A DNA stretch of 64,000 bases from Nostoc sp. TH1S01. Its GTDB lineage: Bacteria; Cyanobacteriota; Cyanobacteriia; Cyanobacteriales; Nostocaceae. Position numbers and translations under genes: made by a program. Positions 45,568-54,878 of the stretch are shown here, piece after piece (within the stretch, counting starts at the first letter, position 1; each line of letters starts with the position of its first letter). The notes below the pieces were generated by a model, which searched no databases, had not been told where the DNA came from, and saw only the letters and a list, made by a program, of their open reading frames with translations. The stretch lies in assembly GCA_018993265.1 (NCBI GenBank), contig JAGKSW010000079.1:16865-80864 (forward strand). Reading direction: 5' to 3'.

Positions 45568-45575
45568 CCTCTTTT

Positions 45576-46061
45576 TCATTGTTTTGCTGCTAAATTTTTC
45601 AGGTTCTCTTCGGTAACGCGACAAATTCGCCAATCATCTAAAATGGTGGCTCCCATAGTGCGGTAAAATGCTTGTGCTGGCTCATTCCAATCGAGGACAC
45701 TCCATTCTAAGCGTCCGCAATTCCGCTCAACAGCAATTTGCGCTAGTTTAATTAAAAGTGCTTTACCAATACCTTGACGACGATATTCTGGTAAAACAAA
45801 CAAATCTTCGAGGTAAATTCCTGGCTTGGTGAGAAAGGTAGAATAGTTGTGAAAGAACAAGGCAAAGCCTACAGCCTGGCCTTGAGATTCTGCCAAGATG
45901 GCCTCAATATATTTTGGCGAACCAAATAGATGCTCTTGGAGTGCTGCAACATTTCCTGTGACGGCATGAGATAATTTCTCATACTCCGCCAACTGTTTAA
46001 TTAATTGAAATAGTACGTTGCTATCAGCAGGTTCAGCAAAACGCAAAATTAAATCGGTCAT
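45576..46061 (-). CDS. GNAT family N-acetyltransferase (diamine acetyltransferase-like)
   Basis: The 161-aa protein is a single GNAT domain. The acetyl-CoA motif is LPEYRRQGIGKALLIKL (R/Q-x-x-G-x-G/A), preceded by GIYLEDLFVLPEYR, and the C-terminal NEPAQAFYRTMGA carries the catalytic Tyr region. The LEDLFV and FHNYSTFLTKPG segments resemble spermidine/spermine-type diamine acetyltransferases, so a polyamine or small amine substrate is plausible but unproven. The start is ATG 46061. Its 3' end abuts a 111-bp MITE. Confidence 0.88.
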   Translation of the reverse strand: MTDLILRFAEPADSNVLFQLIKQLAEYEKLSHAVTGNVAALQEHLFGSPKYIEAILAESQGQAVGFALFFHNYSTFLTKPGIYLEDLFVLPEYRRQGIGKALLIKLAQIAVERNCGRLEWSVLDWNEPAQAFYRTMGATILDDWRICRVTEENLKNLAAKQ

Positions 46062-46139
46062 TAGTCATTAGTCATTAGTCCATAGTCATTAGTCCATAGT
46101 TAAGCTAAAGAGTCAAGACTAATTAGACTAAGACTAAAA

Positions 46140-46212
46140 CTCAGCACTCAGCACTCAGCGAGAAGTTGCGTGCGCGGGTTCCCCGCGTTGAGCAAACTTC
46201 GGTGACTCAGCA
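46140..46212. repeat. CTCAGCA heptamers plus 39-nt structured palindrome
   Basis: ACTCAGC heptamers (46140-46159) are joined to a palindrome at 46162-46200 whose outer stem is GAAGTT/AACTTC and whose core reads, on the minus strand, TTGCTCAACGCGGGGAACCC. Similar palindromes with different stems but the same core occur at 49764-49804 and 60504-60544. It lies just after the sigma factor stop codon. Confidence 0.65.
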
Positions 46213-46215
46213 CTT

Positions 46216-47349
46216 TTAAATGAGCCAACCCTTCAACCGTTTAGCAATGTGAGGACGGCGTAATTTTCGCATGGCTTTGCTTTGAATTTGGCGGACTCGT
46301 TCACGGGACAAGTTGAACATATTACCAACTTCTTCTAAAGTGCATGGTTCGCTGGTTGTCAGTCCATAGCGTAAAGAAATTACGTCTTTTTCTCGTGGGG
46401 TTAGTACGTCACCTAAGACTTCCCAAATCTCCTGACGCATCATGTTTTCATTCATTTTTGCTTCGGGAGAGAGGTTGTCTTCATCTTCTAATAAATCCAT
46501 CAATTCGGTGTCTTCTTCTTTACCGACACGATGGTTAAGGGAGAGGGCTTGACGACGTAGTTGTTGTAGTTGACGTAATTGTTGAACGGTCATTTCCAAA
46601 GAAGCGGCCATTTCGGCTTCTGTGGGGTTGCGACCAAGTTTTTGTTTAAGTTCGCGTTGGGCTTTTTTGAGTTTGTTAAGTTTTTCAACAATGTGAATTG
46701 GCAAGCGAATTGTCCTGGCATCATTAGCGATCGCTCGCGTAATTGCTTGTCTAATCCACCAATAAGCATAAGTGGAAAACTTATATCCTTTATCGGGATC
46801 AAATTTTTCTGTAGCGCGATTTAATCCCATTGCCCCTTCTTGAATTAAATCTAGAAAAGGTACTCCGCGATTTAAATATCGTTTGGCAATTGATACCACT
46901 AGTCTCAGGTTCGAGCGAATCATTTTGCGTTTCGCTACTCGACCTTGATATAAGCGGCTTTCTAGCTGCTTTTCTGTCATCTCTAACTGGGCAGCTACTT
47001 GGGCTTTGGTTGGTTGCTGTCCTAGTTCGGCTTGTAAAGCGGCTTGGATGTCTCGGACTTCTTCTAAAAATCGGACTCGCCGCGCTAATTCGACTTCTTC
47101 GTCTGGTTTCAGCAGCGGATAACGTGCCATTTCTTTAAAAAATGCACCTACGGCATCATCATGCTCGGTTTTGTTATATCCTGAAGGTCGCGCTGCCGCC
47201 ATCTCATCCCCATCACGTTCCTCTGGTTCGAGATTTTCTGCAATTGGGGATTCTTCTTCTACCAATATTTCTAAACTTTCGAGTAGTTGCTCTTCTGTAT
47301 CGGCAGCGTTTTCTAATATTTCCATTGTTCCCAATTCAGCAATATTCAT
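46216..47349 (-). CDS. Group 2 RNA polymerase sigma-70 factor
   Basis: The protein (377 aa from ATG 47349) carries region 1.2/2 (DAVGAFFKEMARYPLL, SNLRLVVSIAKRYLNRG, FLDLIQEGAMGL, STYAYWWIRQAITRAI), region 3 and region 4 with the helix-turn-helix TLEEVGNMFNLSRERVRQIQ. Region 2.4 is intact, so it should read promoters like those of SigA, but it lacks the long acidic N-terminus of a primary factor and fits the nonessential group 2 sigmas of cyanobacteria (SigB/C/D/E set), which act in stress and nitrogen/carbon adaptation. I cannot say which one. ATG 47349 is chosen over ATG 47385 because AAAGGAAACT precedes it. It is monocistronic with a long upstream region. Confidence 0.93.
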   Translation of the reverse strand: MNIAELGTMEILENAADTEEQLLESLEILVEEESPIAENLEPEERDGDEMAAARPSGYNKTEHDDAVGAFFKEMARYPLLKPDEEVELARRVRFLEEVRDIQAALQAELGQQPTKAQVAAQLEMTEKQLESRLYQGRVAKRKMIRSNLRLVVSIAKRYLNRGVPFLDLIQEGAMGLNRATEKFDPDKGYKFSTYAYWWIRQAITRAIANDARTIRLPIHIVEKLNKLKKAQRELKQKLGRNPTEAEMAASLEMTVQQLRQLQQLRRQALSLNHRVGKEEDTELMDLLEDEDNLSPEAKMNENMMRQEIWEVLGDVLTPREKDVISLRYGLTTSEPCTLEEVGNMFNLSRERVRQIQSKAMRKLRRPHIAKRLKGWLI

Positions 47350-48257
47350 AGTTTCCTTTAGGGATAGTTGCTTTGTTTGGTACATAATTCCTTGACAGCT
47401 ACTCGCTTGCAGCTTGGTAGTTTCCCCTTAGAAACAAATGCACCCTCTTGACGACAAAGTACAAGTTTCTACTAATTACTTCGCAAAACTAAAAATTATT
47501 TTCTAGCTGTCATTTTTTTGTTACTGCTAGATAAAACCTTTCACAAAATATTGGTTATTGCACCTAAAAATTATTGTCTCAGGTTCTAACAGATATACTT
47601 CTTATTTTTTGATTAATCCCTAAATCTGTCAAACGGCCTCAACCATTCTCAACCTTAACAAATATAAAAGAAACCAAGTAATTATTCTCATTTCTTAAAA
47701 TTTCCTATATTTTTATAAACTTTTTCCGCTTTATGGAGGGGAATTAATGTCGAAATTTAAAGTCTTGATTTTGCTTTTATTTGAATTTCATGAAATTTTC
47801 TGAAGCTCACAATTTCAGTAGTTTAATTAGCTGAAATTAATTAGTTGTATAAAAGCATCTCACATACATCAAGAATTGAATATCTACCAATGGGCGGAAA
47901 AAGGCTATGCCATATTTAGTAAATAGAAAAATGATTTCATAAATAGTCAGAGATATATAGTAATCCGATTTGATTTTTGAATTTATCTGTACAGGTATGG
48001 AATAGGGAGTGCGTACTGTTTTGTCAAAAATCAAATATGTGTCCTATCGCTGGTTTTTATGGTAAGTGGTCTTCAAATATTTATTGCACGTATAGCTAAG
48101 TTGGATTTGTCTACTAGGTTACATAACAGAAAACTTATCAAGTATCATGAGGGATAAAGTATTGCGAAATCCACTTTACCTTTTAGAAAGAAAAAAGTTA
48201 AATTTTTTAGAGCTAATTGAAGGGATAATAAATTCCTGTCAATAAAAAACAAAAAAT
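47350..48257. other. Long intergenic region between sigma factor and priA
   Basis: About 0.9 kb between divergent genes. It holds a TTTGATTT-type element (about 47955-48040) in which ATTTGATTTTTGA (47968-47980) and TCAAAAATCAAAT (48024-48036) are perfect 13-bp inverted repeats. The rest is AT-rich with no gene I can support; a sigma factor with a long leader is plausible. Confidence 0.5.
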
Positions 48258-50933
48258 ATGTATATTAATGACTTAAATTTACAAAATTTAGTAGTTGCAG
48301 AGCCAGGAGAATCATACCAAGCCCAAAATTTGGGGAATCGCTACATTGAAGTATTGGTGGACTGTCCAGGCGCTACAGGATTATTTACATACCGATTGCC
48401 ACCGCAGTTAGAAGTAAAACCAGGGGATATATTAACTGTGCCATTTGGCGCACAACAATTAGGAGCGATCGCTATTCGCCTGTTAACTGCACCCAATATT
48501 GATCTAGCGCCAGACAAAATTCGGGAAGTCGAAGATGTTGTGAGTATGGGGTTTTTTCCCAGTCATTATTGGGAATTATTAAACCGCGTAGCAGCATATT
48601 ACTACACACCCTTAATTCAAGTGATTCGTGTTGCTTTACCGCCGGGATTATTAGGGCGATCCCAACGTCGGATTCGCTTAACAAGTAATAGCCAAAACCA
48701 ATCTACGCGAAATTTTCTCAGTCCAGTAGCACAGCAAATTCTTCAACTATTGCAAACTCAACCATCAGGGGATTACAGTTTTGCCTATATTCAACAAAAA
48801 GTCAAGTTCACCTACCGAGGCGTGCGGGAATTGTTGCGCTTGGGTTTGGTAGAAAGTTATTTAGAAGCACCACGACTAACTCGCCCCAAATTACAAAAAG
48901 CTGTCACATTAATTGATAGTAGCGATCGCGATTTAACTCTACGTCAACGGGAAATTATTGAAGTGTTACGTCGTCGAGGTGGGGAATTATGGCACAGCGA
49001 ACTTTTGCAAATTTGCCAGACTAGTGCTTCTACCTTAAAGACGATGGCACAAAAGGGTTACATCGTTATTGAAGAACGGGAAATTTTACGTTCAGAACAA
49101 AGCCCAACATTGACTCCAGACCAGCCAAAATTATTAAATACTGCTCAGGCTGATGCTTTAGCAACTATCAATAATATCAATGGATTTACTCAAGTCTTGT
49201 TGCATGGCGTAACAGGTTCCGGCAAGACAGAAGTATATTTACAAGCGATCGCTCCACTACTACATCAAGGTAAATCAGCCTTAGTCTTAGTCCCAGAAAT
49301 TGGACTCACACCCCAACTCACCGACAGATTCCGCGCCCGGTTTGGTAACAGAGTCGCCGTTTATCACAGCGCCCTTTCCGAAGGCGAACGTTACGATACT
49401 TGGCGACAAATGCTCACAGGCGAACCGCAAGTAGTCATCGGGACGCGCAGTGCTATTTTCGCCCCTTTACCCAACCTTGGTTTAATCATCTTAGACGAAG
49501 AACACGACGGCAGTTTCAAGCAAGATTCTCCCATTCCTACCTACCACGCCCGTACCGTCGCCCAATGGCGGGCTGAATTAGAAAATTGTCCCTTGGTTTT
49601 AGGTTCGGCTACTCCCTCTTTGGAAAGTTGGGTGAGTGTGAGAAGGCAGGAGGCAGAAGGCAGGGTGCAGGACGTAGAATTCAGCAGTTCGGCTACGCTC
49701 ACCAACCAGGGGCAGGAGGTAGAAGACAATTCTTACCCTACTCAGCACTCAGCACTCAGCAACGCCACTTGCTTCAAGTCGGGGAACCCGCCCAACGCAG
49801 TGGCTCCTCAGCACTCAGCACTCAGCACTCAGCACTCAGCACTCCCCACTCACTACCTATCACTCCCAGAACGCATCAACTCCCGCCCTCTACCACCAGT
49901 GGAAGTGGTGGATATGCGGCAAGAATTACAGCAGGGAAATCGGTCAATATTTAGTCGCAGTTTGCAAGAAGCTTTGACACAATTACAAGAAAGAAGACAG
50001 CAGGGAATATTATTTATTCATCGTCGCGGACACAGTACTTTTGTGTCTTGCCGTAGTTGTGGCTATGTGATGGAATGTCCGCACTGTGATGTTTCGTTAG
50101 CCTATCACCATACCGAAGAAGGTGCGCCCCAATTATTGCGGTGTCATTACTGTAATTATGTGCGATCGCATCCCCAATTCTGTCCCGATTGCAGTTCGCC
50201 TTACTTAAAATTCTTTGGGAGTGGGACGCAACGTGTTACCCAAGAATTAGCTAAACAGTTTCCCCAACTGCGGTGTATCCGGTTTGATAGTGATACCACC
50301 CGCAACAAAGGCGCACACCGTACCTTGCTAACTCAGTTTGCCAACGGTGAAGCCGATTTATTAGTCGGGACGCAAATGTTAACCAAAGGTTTAGACTTAC
50401 CTCAAGTAACTCTGGTGGGAGTTGTCGCGGCTGATGGACTACTACATTTATCAGACTACCGCGCCAGTGAACGGGCATTTCAAACTCTTACCCAGGTGGC
50501 GGGACGCGCGGGGAGAGGCGATGATGCAGGGAGAGTGATTGTGCAAACTTACACCCCAGAAGATCCGGTAATTGCAGCAGTCTGCACCCACGATTATCAG
50601 TCTTTTTGTCAAACTGAGTTAGAAAAACGGCGAGACCTTGATTATCCACCTTATGGCAGGTTAATTTTATTGCGTCTGAGTAGCCTTGACCCCATCCAAG
50701 TGCAGAACACTGCCCAAATTATCGCCGCGAACTTGGGTAACAATGAAGGCTTTGAAATTCTCGGCCCTGCACCAGCCGGGGTAATGCGAGTAGCAAACCG
50801 TTACCGTTGGCAAATCTTATTAAAATTTAACCCTAATGAATTACCCCAGTTACCCGATTGGGACGAAATCAGAGAGTTATGTTGTGATGGCGTTAGCTTG
50901 ACTATAGATGTTGATCCGATGAATATATTATGA
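48258..50933 (+). CDS. priA: Primosomal protein N' (PriA helicase) with in-frame repeat insertion
   Basis: The 891-aa protein contains the N-terminal DNA-binding domain (ALPPGLLG near residue 125), helicase motif I GVTGSGKTEVYL, the DEEH box (LDEEHDGSFKQD), SATPSLES, eight zinc-binding Cys (CRSCGYVMECPHC, CHYCNY, CPDC) and the C-terminal helicase motifs (GRAGRGDDAGRV). It restarts stalled replication forks. Residues about 461-531, between the two helicase halves, are not PriA: they are the translation of a nested repeat with the 7-aa period TQHSALS. Without them the length would be about 820, normal for the family. The reading frame and all motifs stay open, so the protein is probably functional with an extended surface loop. 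Confidence 0.94.
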   Translation: MYINDLNLQNLVVAEPGESYQAQNLGNRYIEVLVDCPGATGLFTYRLPPQLEVKPGDILTVPFGAQQLGAIAIRLLTAPNIDLAPDKIREVEDVVSMGFFPSHYWELLNRVAAYYYTPLIQVIRVALPPGLLGRSQRRIRLTSNSQNQSTRNFLSPVAQQILQLLQTQPSGDYSFAYIQQKVKFTYRGVRELLRLGLVESYLEAPRLTRPKLQKAVTLIDSSDRDLTLRQREIIEVLRRRGGELWHSELLQICQTSASTLKTMAQKGYIVIEEREILRSEQSPTLTPDQPKLLNTAQADALATINNINGFTQVLLHGVTGSGKTEVYLQAIAPLLHQGKSALVLVPEIGLTPQLTDRFRARFGNRVAVYHSALSEGERYDTWRQMLTGEPQVVIGTRSAIFAPLPNLGLIILDEEHDGSFKQDSPIPTYHARTVAQWRAELENCPLVLGSATPSLESWVSVRRQEAEGRVQDVEFSSSATLTNQGQEVEDNSYPTQHSALSNATCFKSGNPPNAVAPQHSALSTQHSALPTHYLSLPERINSRPLPPVEVVDMRQELQQGNRSIFSRSLQEALTQLQERRQQGILFIHRRGHSTFVSCRSCGYVMECPHCDVSLAYHHTEEGAPQLLRCHYCNYVRSHPQFCPDCSSPYLKFFGSGTQRVTQELAKQFPQLRCIRFDSDTTRNKGAHRTLLTQFANGEADLLVGTQMLTKGLDLPQVTLVGVVAADGLLHLSDYRASERAFQTLTQVAGRAGRGDDAGRVIVQTYTPEDPVIAAVCTHDYQSFCQTELEKRRDLDYPPYGRLILLRLSSLDPIQVQNTAQIIAANLGNNEGFEILGPAPAGVMRVANRYRWQILLKFNPNELPQLPDWDEIRELCCDGVSLTIDVDPMNIL
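49638..49849 (+). repeat. Composite repeat inserted in frame in priA
   Basis: The block joins GGCAGGAGGCAGAAGGCAGG-type purine repeats, ACTCAGC heptamers (49740-49760), a 41-nt palindrome (49764-49804, stem GCCACT/AGTGGC) and more ACTCAGC heptamers (49806-49842). All three repeat types also occur in noncoding DNA of this window. The insert contains no stop in the priA frame. Because three heptamers make 21 nt, they encode a repeating heptapeptide. Confidence 0.8.
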
Positions 50934-50957
50934 GGTTGGGTAGTTGTGAGTTGAATT

Positions 50958-52262
50958 ATGGTGAAAAAAGTAGCGATCGTTGGTGCTGGCCCTAGCGGAG
51001 TCCTACTGGCTCACTATTTACTACATCGTCAAGAAAAATATCAAATCGATATTTTTGATTTTCGCAGTGATCCCCGCACTGTCGGCTTTTCTAAGTCGCG
51101 CACCTTTTCAATTGTCCTCAGTCAACGCGGGATCAATGCTTTACAGCAAATTGAGGGACTAGAAGCAGCTGTAAAAGGCATCAGCTTAGAAACTAATGGA
51201 GCCGCACTGCACCAAAAGAATGGTAAAACACGGGTATTAAGTAGAAACTACTCACAGTTGAGCCTGGACAGAACGAGCTTGGTGATTAAATTATTAGAAC
51301 AGTTGGCCATCAAAGGCAGCAATCAAGTTAATCTTCACTTCAATCATGAATGTACACAAGTAGATTTTGCTGCTAAACAAGTGAAGTTTAAACAACTTGA
51401 TACGGATGCAGAAATCACCGTTGATTATGACTTATTAATCGGTGCAGATGGGGCGCGTTCAGTAGTTAGAGAAAGTTTTCTACAAACAGAGAACTTTCAG
51501 TGTGAACAAAATTATGTTACGAATGACTATAAATCTCTTTTTCTACCACCATTAGACCCTAAATTAAATCTCAACTGGCAACAAAATAAAGTCAACTCTT
51601 GGCGGTTAGATAACAGTATCAATGTTTTATTAGTCTATCAAATGGATAGTAGTTGGAGTGGTGTAATCGTTTTTCCGCACAAAGATAAAACCATTCCTGA
51701 ACTGACTACCAAACAAGAAGTATTAAGCTATTTCCGCCAAAATTTCCCAGAAATTGCCCAAGTATTACCAGCATCAGAAGCGGAAGATTTTGCTAATAGA
51801 CCTGTATCTAGAGTACTGACAGTGCGCTGTAACCGCTATCATCACGGTGATAGTGTTTTGTTGATTGGAGATGCGGCGCATGGAGTTTCACCATCTCTCG
51901 GACAAGGTTGTAACGCCGCCTTGGAAGATGCAAATATTTTTAACCAAATTTTAGATGAATGTGCTGATAATTTAGCCGTGGCTGTGGAAAAGTTTAGTCT
52001 TCAACGTCAAGCTGATGGAATTGCTTTAGTAGAATTAAGTGATTACGCTTTTCCTACCTCGAAAAAGTTATTTGTTGAGTTGTTATTCAGGAATAGTCTG
52101 AGTAAATATTTATTTCCAATTTTACCCAAATTCTTCTTACCTTCTTTATTTGAATTAGTGGCTGAAGGCAAACTTTCTTACTCCGAAATTTTGAATTTAT
52201 ATCAAGATTGGATAGCTAAAGTTAAAAAATCAAATCAAGAGATTTTATCAAAACAAAATTAA
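50958..52262 (+). CDS. FAD-dependent monooxygenase, kynurenine-3-monooxygenase-like
   Basis: The 434-aa flavoprotein of the PHBH/KMO group has the dinucleotide fold GAGPSGVLLAHYLL (residues 8-21), the DG motif LIGADGARSVVR, and the GD motif VLLIGDAAHGVSPSLGQGCNAALEDA. The layout and the Tyr/Arg-rich middle resemble kynurenine 3-monooxygenase more than ubiquinone hydroxylases. The C-terminus (about 370-420) is hydrophobic and may touch the membrane, as in KMO. No other kynurenine-pathway gene is present, so the substrate is open. It begins 24 bp after priA and may be cotranscribed with it. Confidence 0.82.
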   Translation: MVKKVAIVGAGPSGVLLAHYLLHRQEKYQIDIFDFRSDPRTVGFSKSRTFSIVLSQRGINALQQIEGLEAAVKGISLETNGAALHQKNGKTRVLSRNYSQLSLDRTSLVIKLLEQLAIKGSNQVNLHFNHECTQVDFAAKQVKFKQLDTDAEITVDYDLLIGADGARSVVRESFLQTENFQCEQNYVTNDYKSLFLPPLDPKLNLNWQQNKVNSWRLDNSINVLLVYQMDSSWSGVIVFPHKDKTIPELTTKQEVLSYFRQNFPEIAQVLPASEAEDFANRPVSRVLTVRCNRYHHGDSVLLIGDAAHGVSPSLGQGCNAALEDANIFNQILDECADNLAVAVEKFSLQRQADGIALVELSDYAFPTSKKLFVELLFRNSLSKYLFPILPKFFLPSLFELVAEGKLSYSEILNLYQDWIAKVKKSNQEILSKQN

Positions 52263-52510
52263 GAATTCAGGAGTCAGAATCCAGTATAAATTCTGTATGG
52301 GTGGCGGATGTATAAACAGTCAATATTAAGGAGAGTGTATTAGAGCTATACAAGGCTTGAGGGTTTAAACTAATGAGGATTAAGCGTAATGCAACCTACT
52401 GGACTGACCAAACTAAAATAGTGTATTAAATTTAGATAAAAAACCGCAGATGAACGCGGATAAAACGAATTTTTTAATGCACCGTTTTAGCTGAAACAAT
52501 CTGCTAATGG

Positions 52511-52774
52511 CTATTCATAATGAGTCCACATCCGTAAAATTTTCACTGTATTCTCGGATTCAATAACTTCATACACCAAACGATGCTGAATGTTGATGCG
52601 TCGGGAGTATGCACCTTCTAAATCTCCCACTAACTTTTCATAAGGTGGTGGATTCTGAAATGGATTGCTTTGAATGATATCTAGTAACGTTTGCGCTTTA
52701 TCGCGTAAATTACTAGCAGCTAGTTTCTTAGCATCTTTCTGTGCTTGTTTGGTATAAACCAAGTCCCAACTCAC
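52511..52774 (-). CDS. yoeB: Type II toxin, Txe/YoeB family endoribonuclease
   Basis: The protein (87 aa from GTG 52774; 94 aa in the longest frame) matches YoeB: KQAQKDAKKL near the start, NPFQNPPPYEKL, and SRRINIQHRLVYEV with the catalytic Arg/His region, ending MWTHYE, equivalent to the RYHY end of E. coli YoeB. YoeB binds the ribosome and cuts mRNA in the A site. The start GTGA overlaps the antitoxin stop TGA by 4 bp, the classic translational coupling, which I prefer to ATG 52795. Confidence 0.88.
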   Translation of the reverse strand: MSWDLVYTKQAQKDAKKLAASNLRDKAQTLLDIIQSNPFQNPPPYEKLVGDLEGAYSRRINIQHRLVYEVIESENTVKILRMWTHYE

Positions 52775-53007
52775 CACTCTAACTCCCGACTGCACTCCTC
52801 AATAGGTGTTGCTATTCCTTCCCTAATAGATTCCCGCATCCCTGGAACTGATAGAAGATAGAGAGTTTCTTGTACAGATGCCCAATCTGCTTCAGATAAA
52901 AGTACTGCATTGCTATTCTTACCTGCAATAATAATAGGCTGATGAGACTGATTTACTGAATCAATTAAATCTTCTAATTGCTGTTGAGCTTCATTAATTG
53001 GAATCAT
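52771..53007 (-). CDS. yefM: Type II antitoxin, Phd/YefM family
   Basis: The protein (78 aa from ATG 53007) begins with the Phd/YefM DNA-binding pattern IPINEAQQQLEDLIDSV, continues NSNAVLLSEADWASVQETLYLLS and ends with an acidic, probably unstructured tail (EECSRELEW) that would wrap the toxin. It should repress its own promoter and neutralise YoeB. The frame extends two codons to TTG 53013. Gene order antitoxin then toxin, with overlap, is standard for this module. Confidence 0.88.
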   Translation of the reverse strand: MIPINEAQQQLEDLIDSVNQSHQPIIIAGKNSNAVLLSEADWASVQETLYLLSVPGMRESIREGIATPIEECSRELEW

Positions 53008-53397
53008 AATCAAAGAACATTCTAAATATGCTTTGTTTTTGATAATCTGAATATACAGCGTTTCTCAGTTTTATGCAGTACATCTTTCAAAGGGATAGAG
53101 GCGCTTACGCTAGGGGCTAGAAACTAGAAAAATGTACCTTATCCAGATGAAAAATGCTGTATCAATGAATAGTATGTGGTACAATTTAATTGAATCTGTA
53201 TAGCATGATTTTTTATATTTAGTTCTATTAAAATAGAAACTAAATAATAAGTAATCTTAGTTTTCAATAGTCAGCAAAAATTCTTCGATAGCAATACATC
53301 CTTGAAGGTGCGTTAATAAGTTATAACGCACCTTAATATGCTTTCTAGTTTTAGGAAGCTGAAAGTAATGAGCTAAATGGGTGATATTTTAGCATAA
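53008..53397. other. Intergenic region between serS and the toxin-antitoxin pair
   Basis: It contains the antitoxin promoter region, an imperfect hairpin near 53218-53246 (ATTTAGTTCTAT with ATAGAAACTAAAT) and the 10-bp hairpin at 53305-53334. No gene is visible. Confidence 0.4.
53305..53334 (-). terminator. Hairpin downstream of serS
   Basis: AAGGTGCGTT (53305-53314) pairs perfectly with AACGCACCTT (53325-53334) around a 10-nt loop, 63 bp after the serS stop on the minus strand. No T run follows, so termination is inferred from position and stem strength. Confidence 0.45.
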
Positions 53398-54678
53398 TTA
53401 CAACACCTCACGACCTAAGTACGATTGCAGTGCTTCCGGTATCAAAATCTTCCCGTCTGGTTGCTGGTAATTTTCTAAAATAGCGGCCATAGTACGTCCA
53501 ACTGCCAAACCGGAACCGTTGAGGGTATGGACAAATTGTGTACCTTTTTTACCTGCTTCCTTGAAACGAATATCAGCCCTTCTTGCTTGGAAGTCTACAA
53601 AATTAGAACAGCTAGAAATTTCGCGGTATTTTCCAGATGAAGGTAGCCAAACTTCTAAGTCGTAAGTTTTGGTTGAGGAAAATCCTAAATCTCCAGTACA
53701 TAAATTTACTACCCGATAAGGTAGCTTTAATGCCTGTAAAATTGCTTCGGCATTCCCCACCAATTTTTCTAGTTCGTCAAAGGAAGTATCTGGCTGGACA
53801 AATTTTACTAGTTCCACTTTGTTAAATTGATGCAGGCGAATTAACCCCCGCATATCGCGGCCATAACTTCCCGCTTCTCGGCGAAAACAGGGAGTATAAG
53901 CACAGTGGTAAATAGGTAAGTCTTCCGCCGCCAGAATTTCTCCACGATAGAGGTTTGTCACTGGTACTTCCGCAGTGGGAATCAACCACAAATCATCATC
54001 AGCACATTTAAAGCTTTCTTCAGCGAATTTGGGGAGTTGACCAGTTGCTGTTAGTGAATCAGTATTGACTAACAATGGCGGACTAACTTCTATATATCCT
54101 GCCTGAATTTGGCGATCAAGCATAAATTGAATTAATGCTCTTTCTAATGCTGCACCAGATCCGATTAAGCTAGTAAAGCGGCTTTGGGCAACTTTAACAG
54201 CACGCTCAAAATTGAGAATGCCTAGTTTTTCGCCAATTTCCCAGTGCGGCAGAATATTGGGGTTTTGCGGAAGATACTCGTCACCCCAACGGCGAACTTC
54301 AACGTTATTTTCCTCATCTTTGCCAACAGGCGTAGAGTCACTCGGTAAGTTGGGTAGAGCGAGTACTAGCTTGGTAATTTCAGCTTTCAGTTCTTTTTCT
54401 TTTGGTTCCAGTTCACTCAACTGAGCTTTAATGGAGTTACCCTCATCACGCAAAACTTGAATTTCTGGGTCTTGAGGATTAACACCAGATTTTATCTTTT
54501 GGCCGACAAGTTTACCAATTTCGTTACTCCGAGCTTGGAGTTGACTGCGGCTCACCTCCAATTCTCGTTGTTGCTTGTCTAACTCTAATATCGGCTGAAT
54601 GTCATAATTACCGCTACGACTGTTCAACCGTTCTTGCACTAATTGCGGATTTTCCCGTATTTGCTTAATATCCAGCAC
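53398..54678 (-). CDS. serS: Seryl-tRNA synthetase
   Basis: The 426-aa class II synthetase has the N-terminal antiparallel coiled coil that reads the long arm of tRNA-Ser (about residues 30-100), motif 2 [21 protein letters not shown] and motif 3 [19 protein letters not shown]. It charges tRNA-Ser and also provides Ser-tRNA(Sec) where that exists. The start is GTG 54678, giving the canonical [14 protein letters not shown]. It is a single leftward gene. Confidence 0.97.
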   Translation of the reverse strand: MLDIKQIRENPQLVQERLNSRSGNYDIQPILELDKQQRELEVSRSQLQARSNEIGKLVGQKIKSGVNPQDPEIQVLRDEGNSIKAQLSELEPKEKELKAEITKLVLALPNLPSDSTPVGKDEENNVEVRRWGDEYLPQNPNILPHWEIGEKLGILNFERAVKVAQSRFTSLIGSGAALERALIQFMLDRQIQAGYIEVSPPLLVNTDSLTATGQLPKFAEESFKCADDDLWLIPTAEVPVTNLYRGEILAAEDLPIYHCAYTPCFRREAGSYGRDMRGLIRLHQFNKVELVKFVQPDTSFDELEKLVGNAEAILQALKLPYRVVNLCTGDLGFSSTKTYDLEVWLPSSGKYREISSCSNFVDFQARRADIRFKEAGKKGTQFVHTLNGSGLAVGRTMAAILENYQQPDGKILIPEALQSYLGREVL

Positions 54679-54878
54679 AGATTTTTCTCAGTTTTTAGCC
54701 TAGAATCTTCTTGATCAATACAGTTAACATACAAAGTTTCAGCATATATTAATTTTGGCTGGCTAGAACTGGAAAAATATATCAAGTATCAAATTAGACA
54801 ATATGTACTGGTGATAGTATAACTGTAATACACAGAGGCGATCGCTATTTCCATTAACCGGGGTAGTAAAAAAGCAGC

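Larger units (their letters stand above)
45021..45575. other. Intergenic region upstream of petJ with two mobile repeats
   Basis: Besides the petJ promoter region, this interval holds a TTTGATTT-type repeat (45253-45366) and the second 111-bp MITE copy (45457-45567). No gene is visible. Confidence 0.5.

Noticed and set aside
47837..48034. 65-codon minus-strand ORF between sigma factor and priA
   Set aside because: Its frame overlaps the TTTGATTT repeat element and is hydrophobic only because the DNA is AT-rich.
49740..49842. Regular short repeats that might be a CRISPR array
   Set aside because: The unit is a 7-bp tandem heptamer without spacers, it lies in the priA reading frame, and no cas genes are present in the window.
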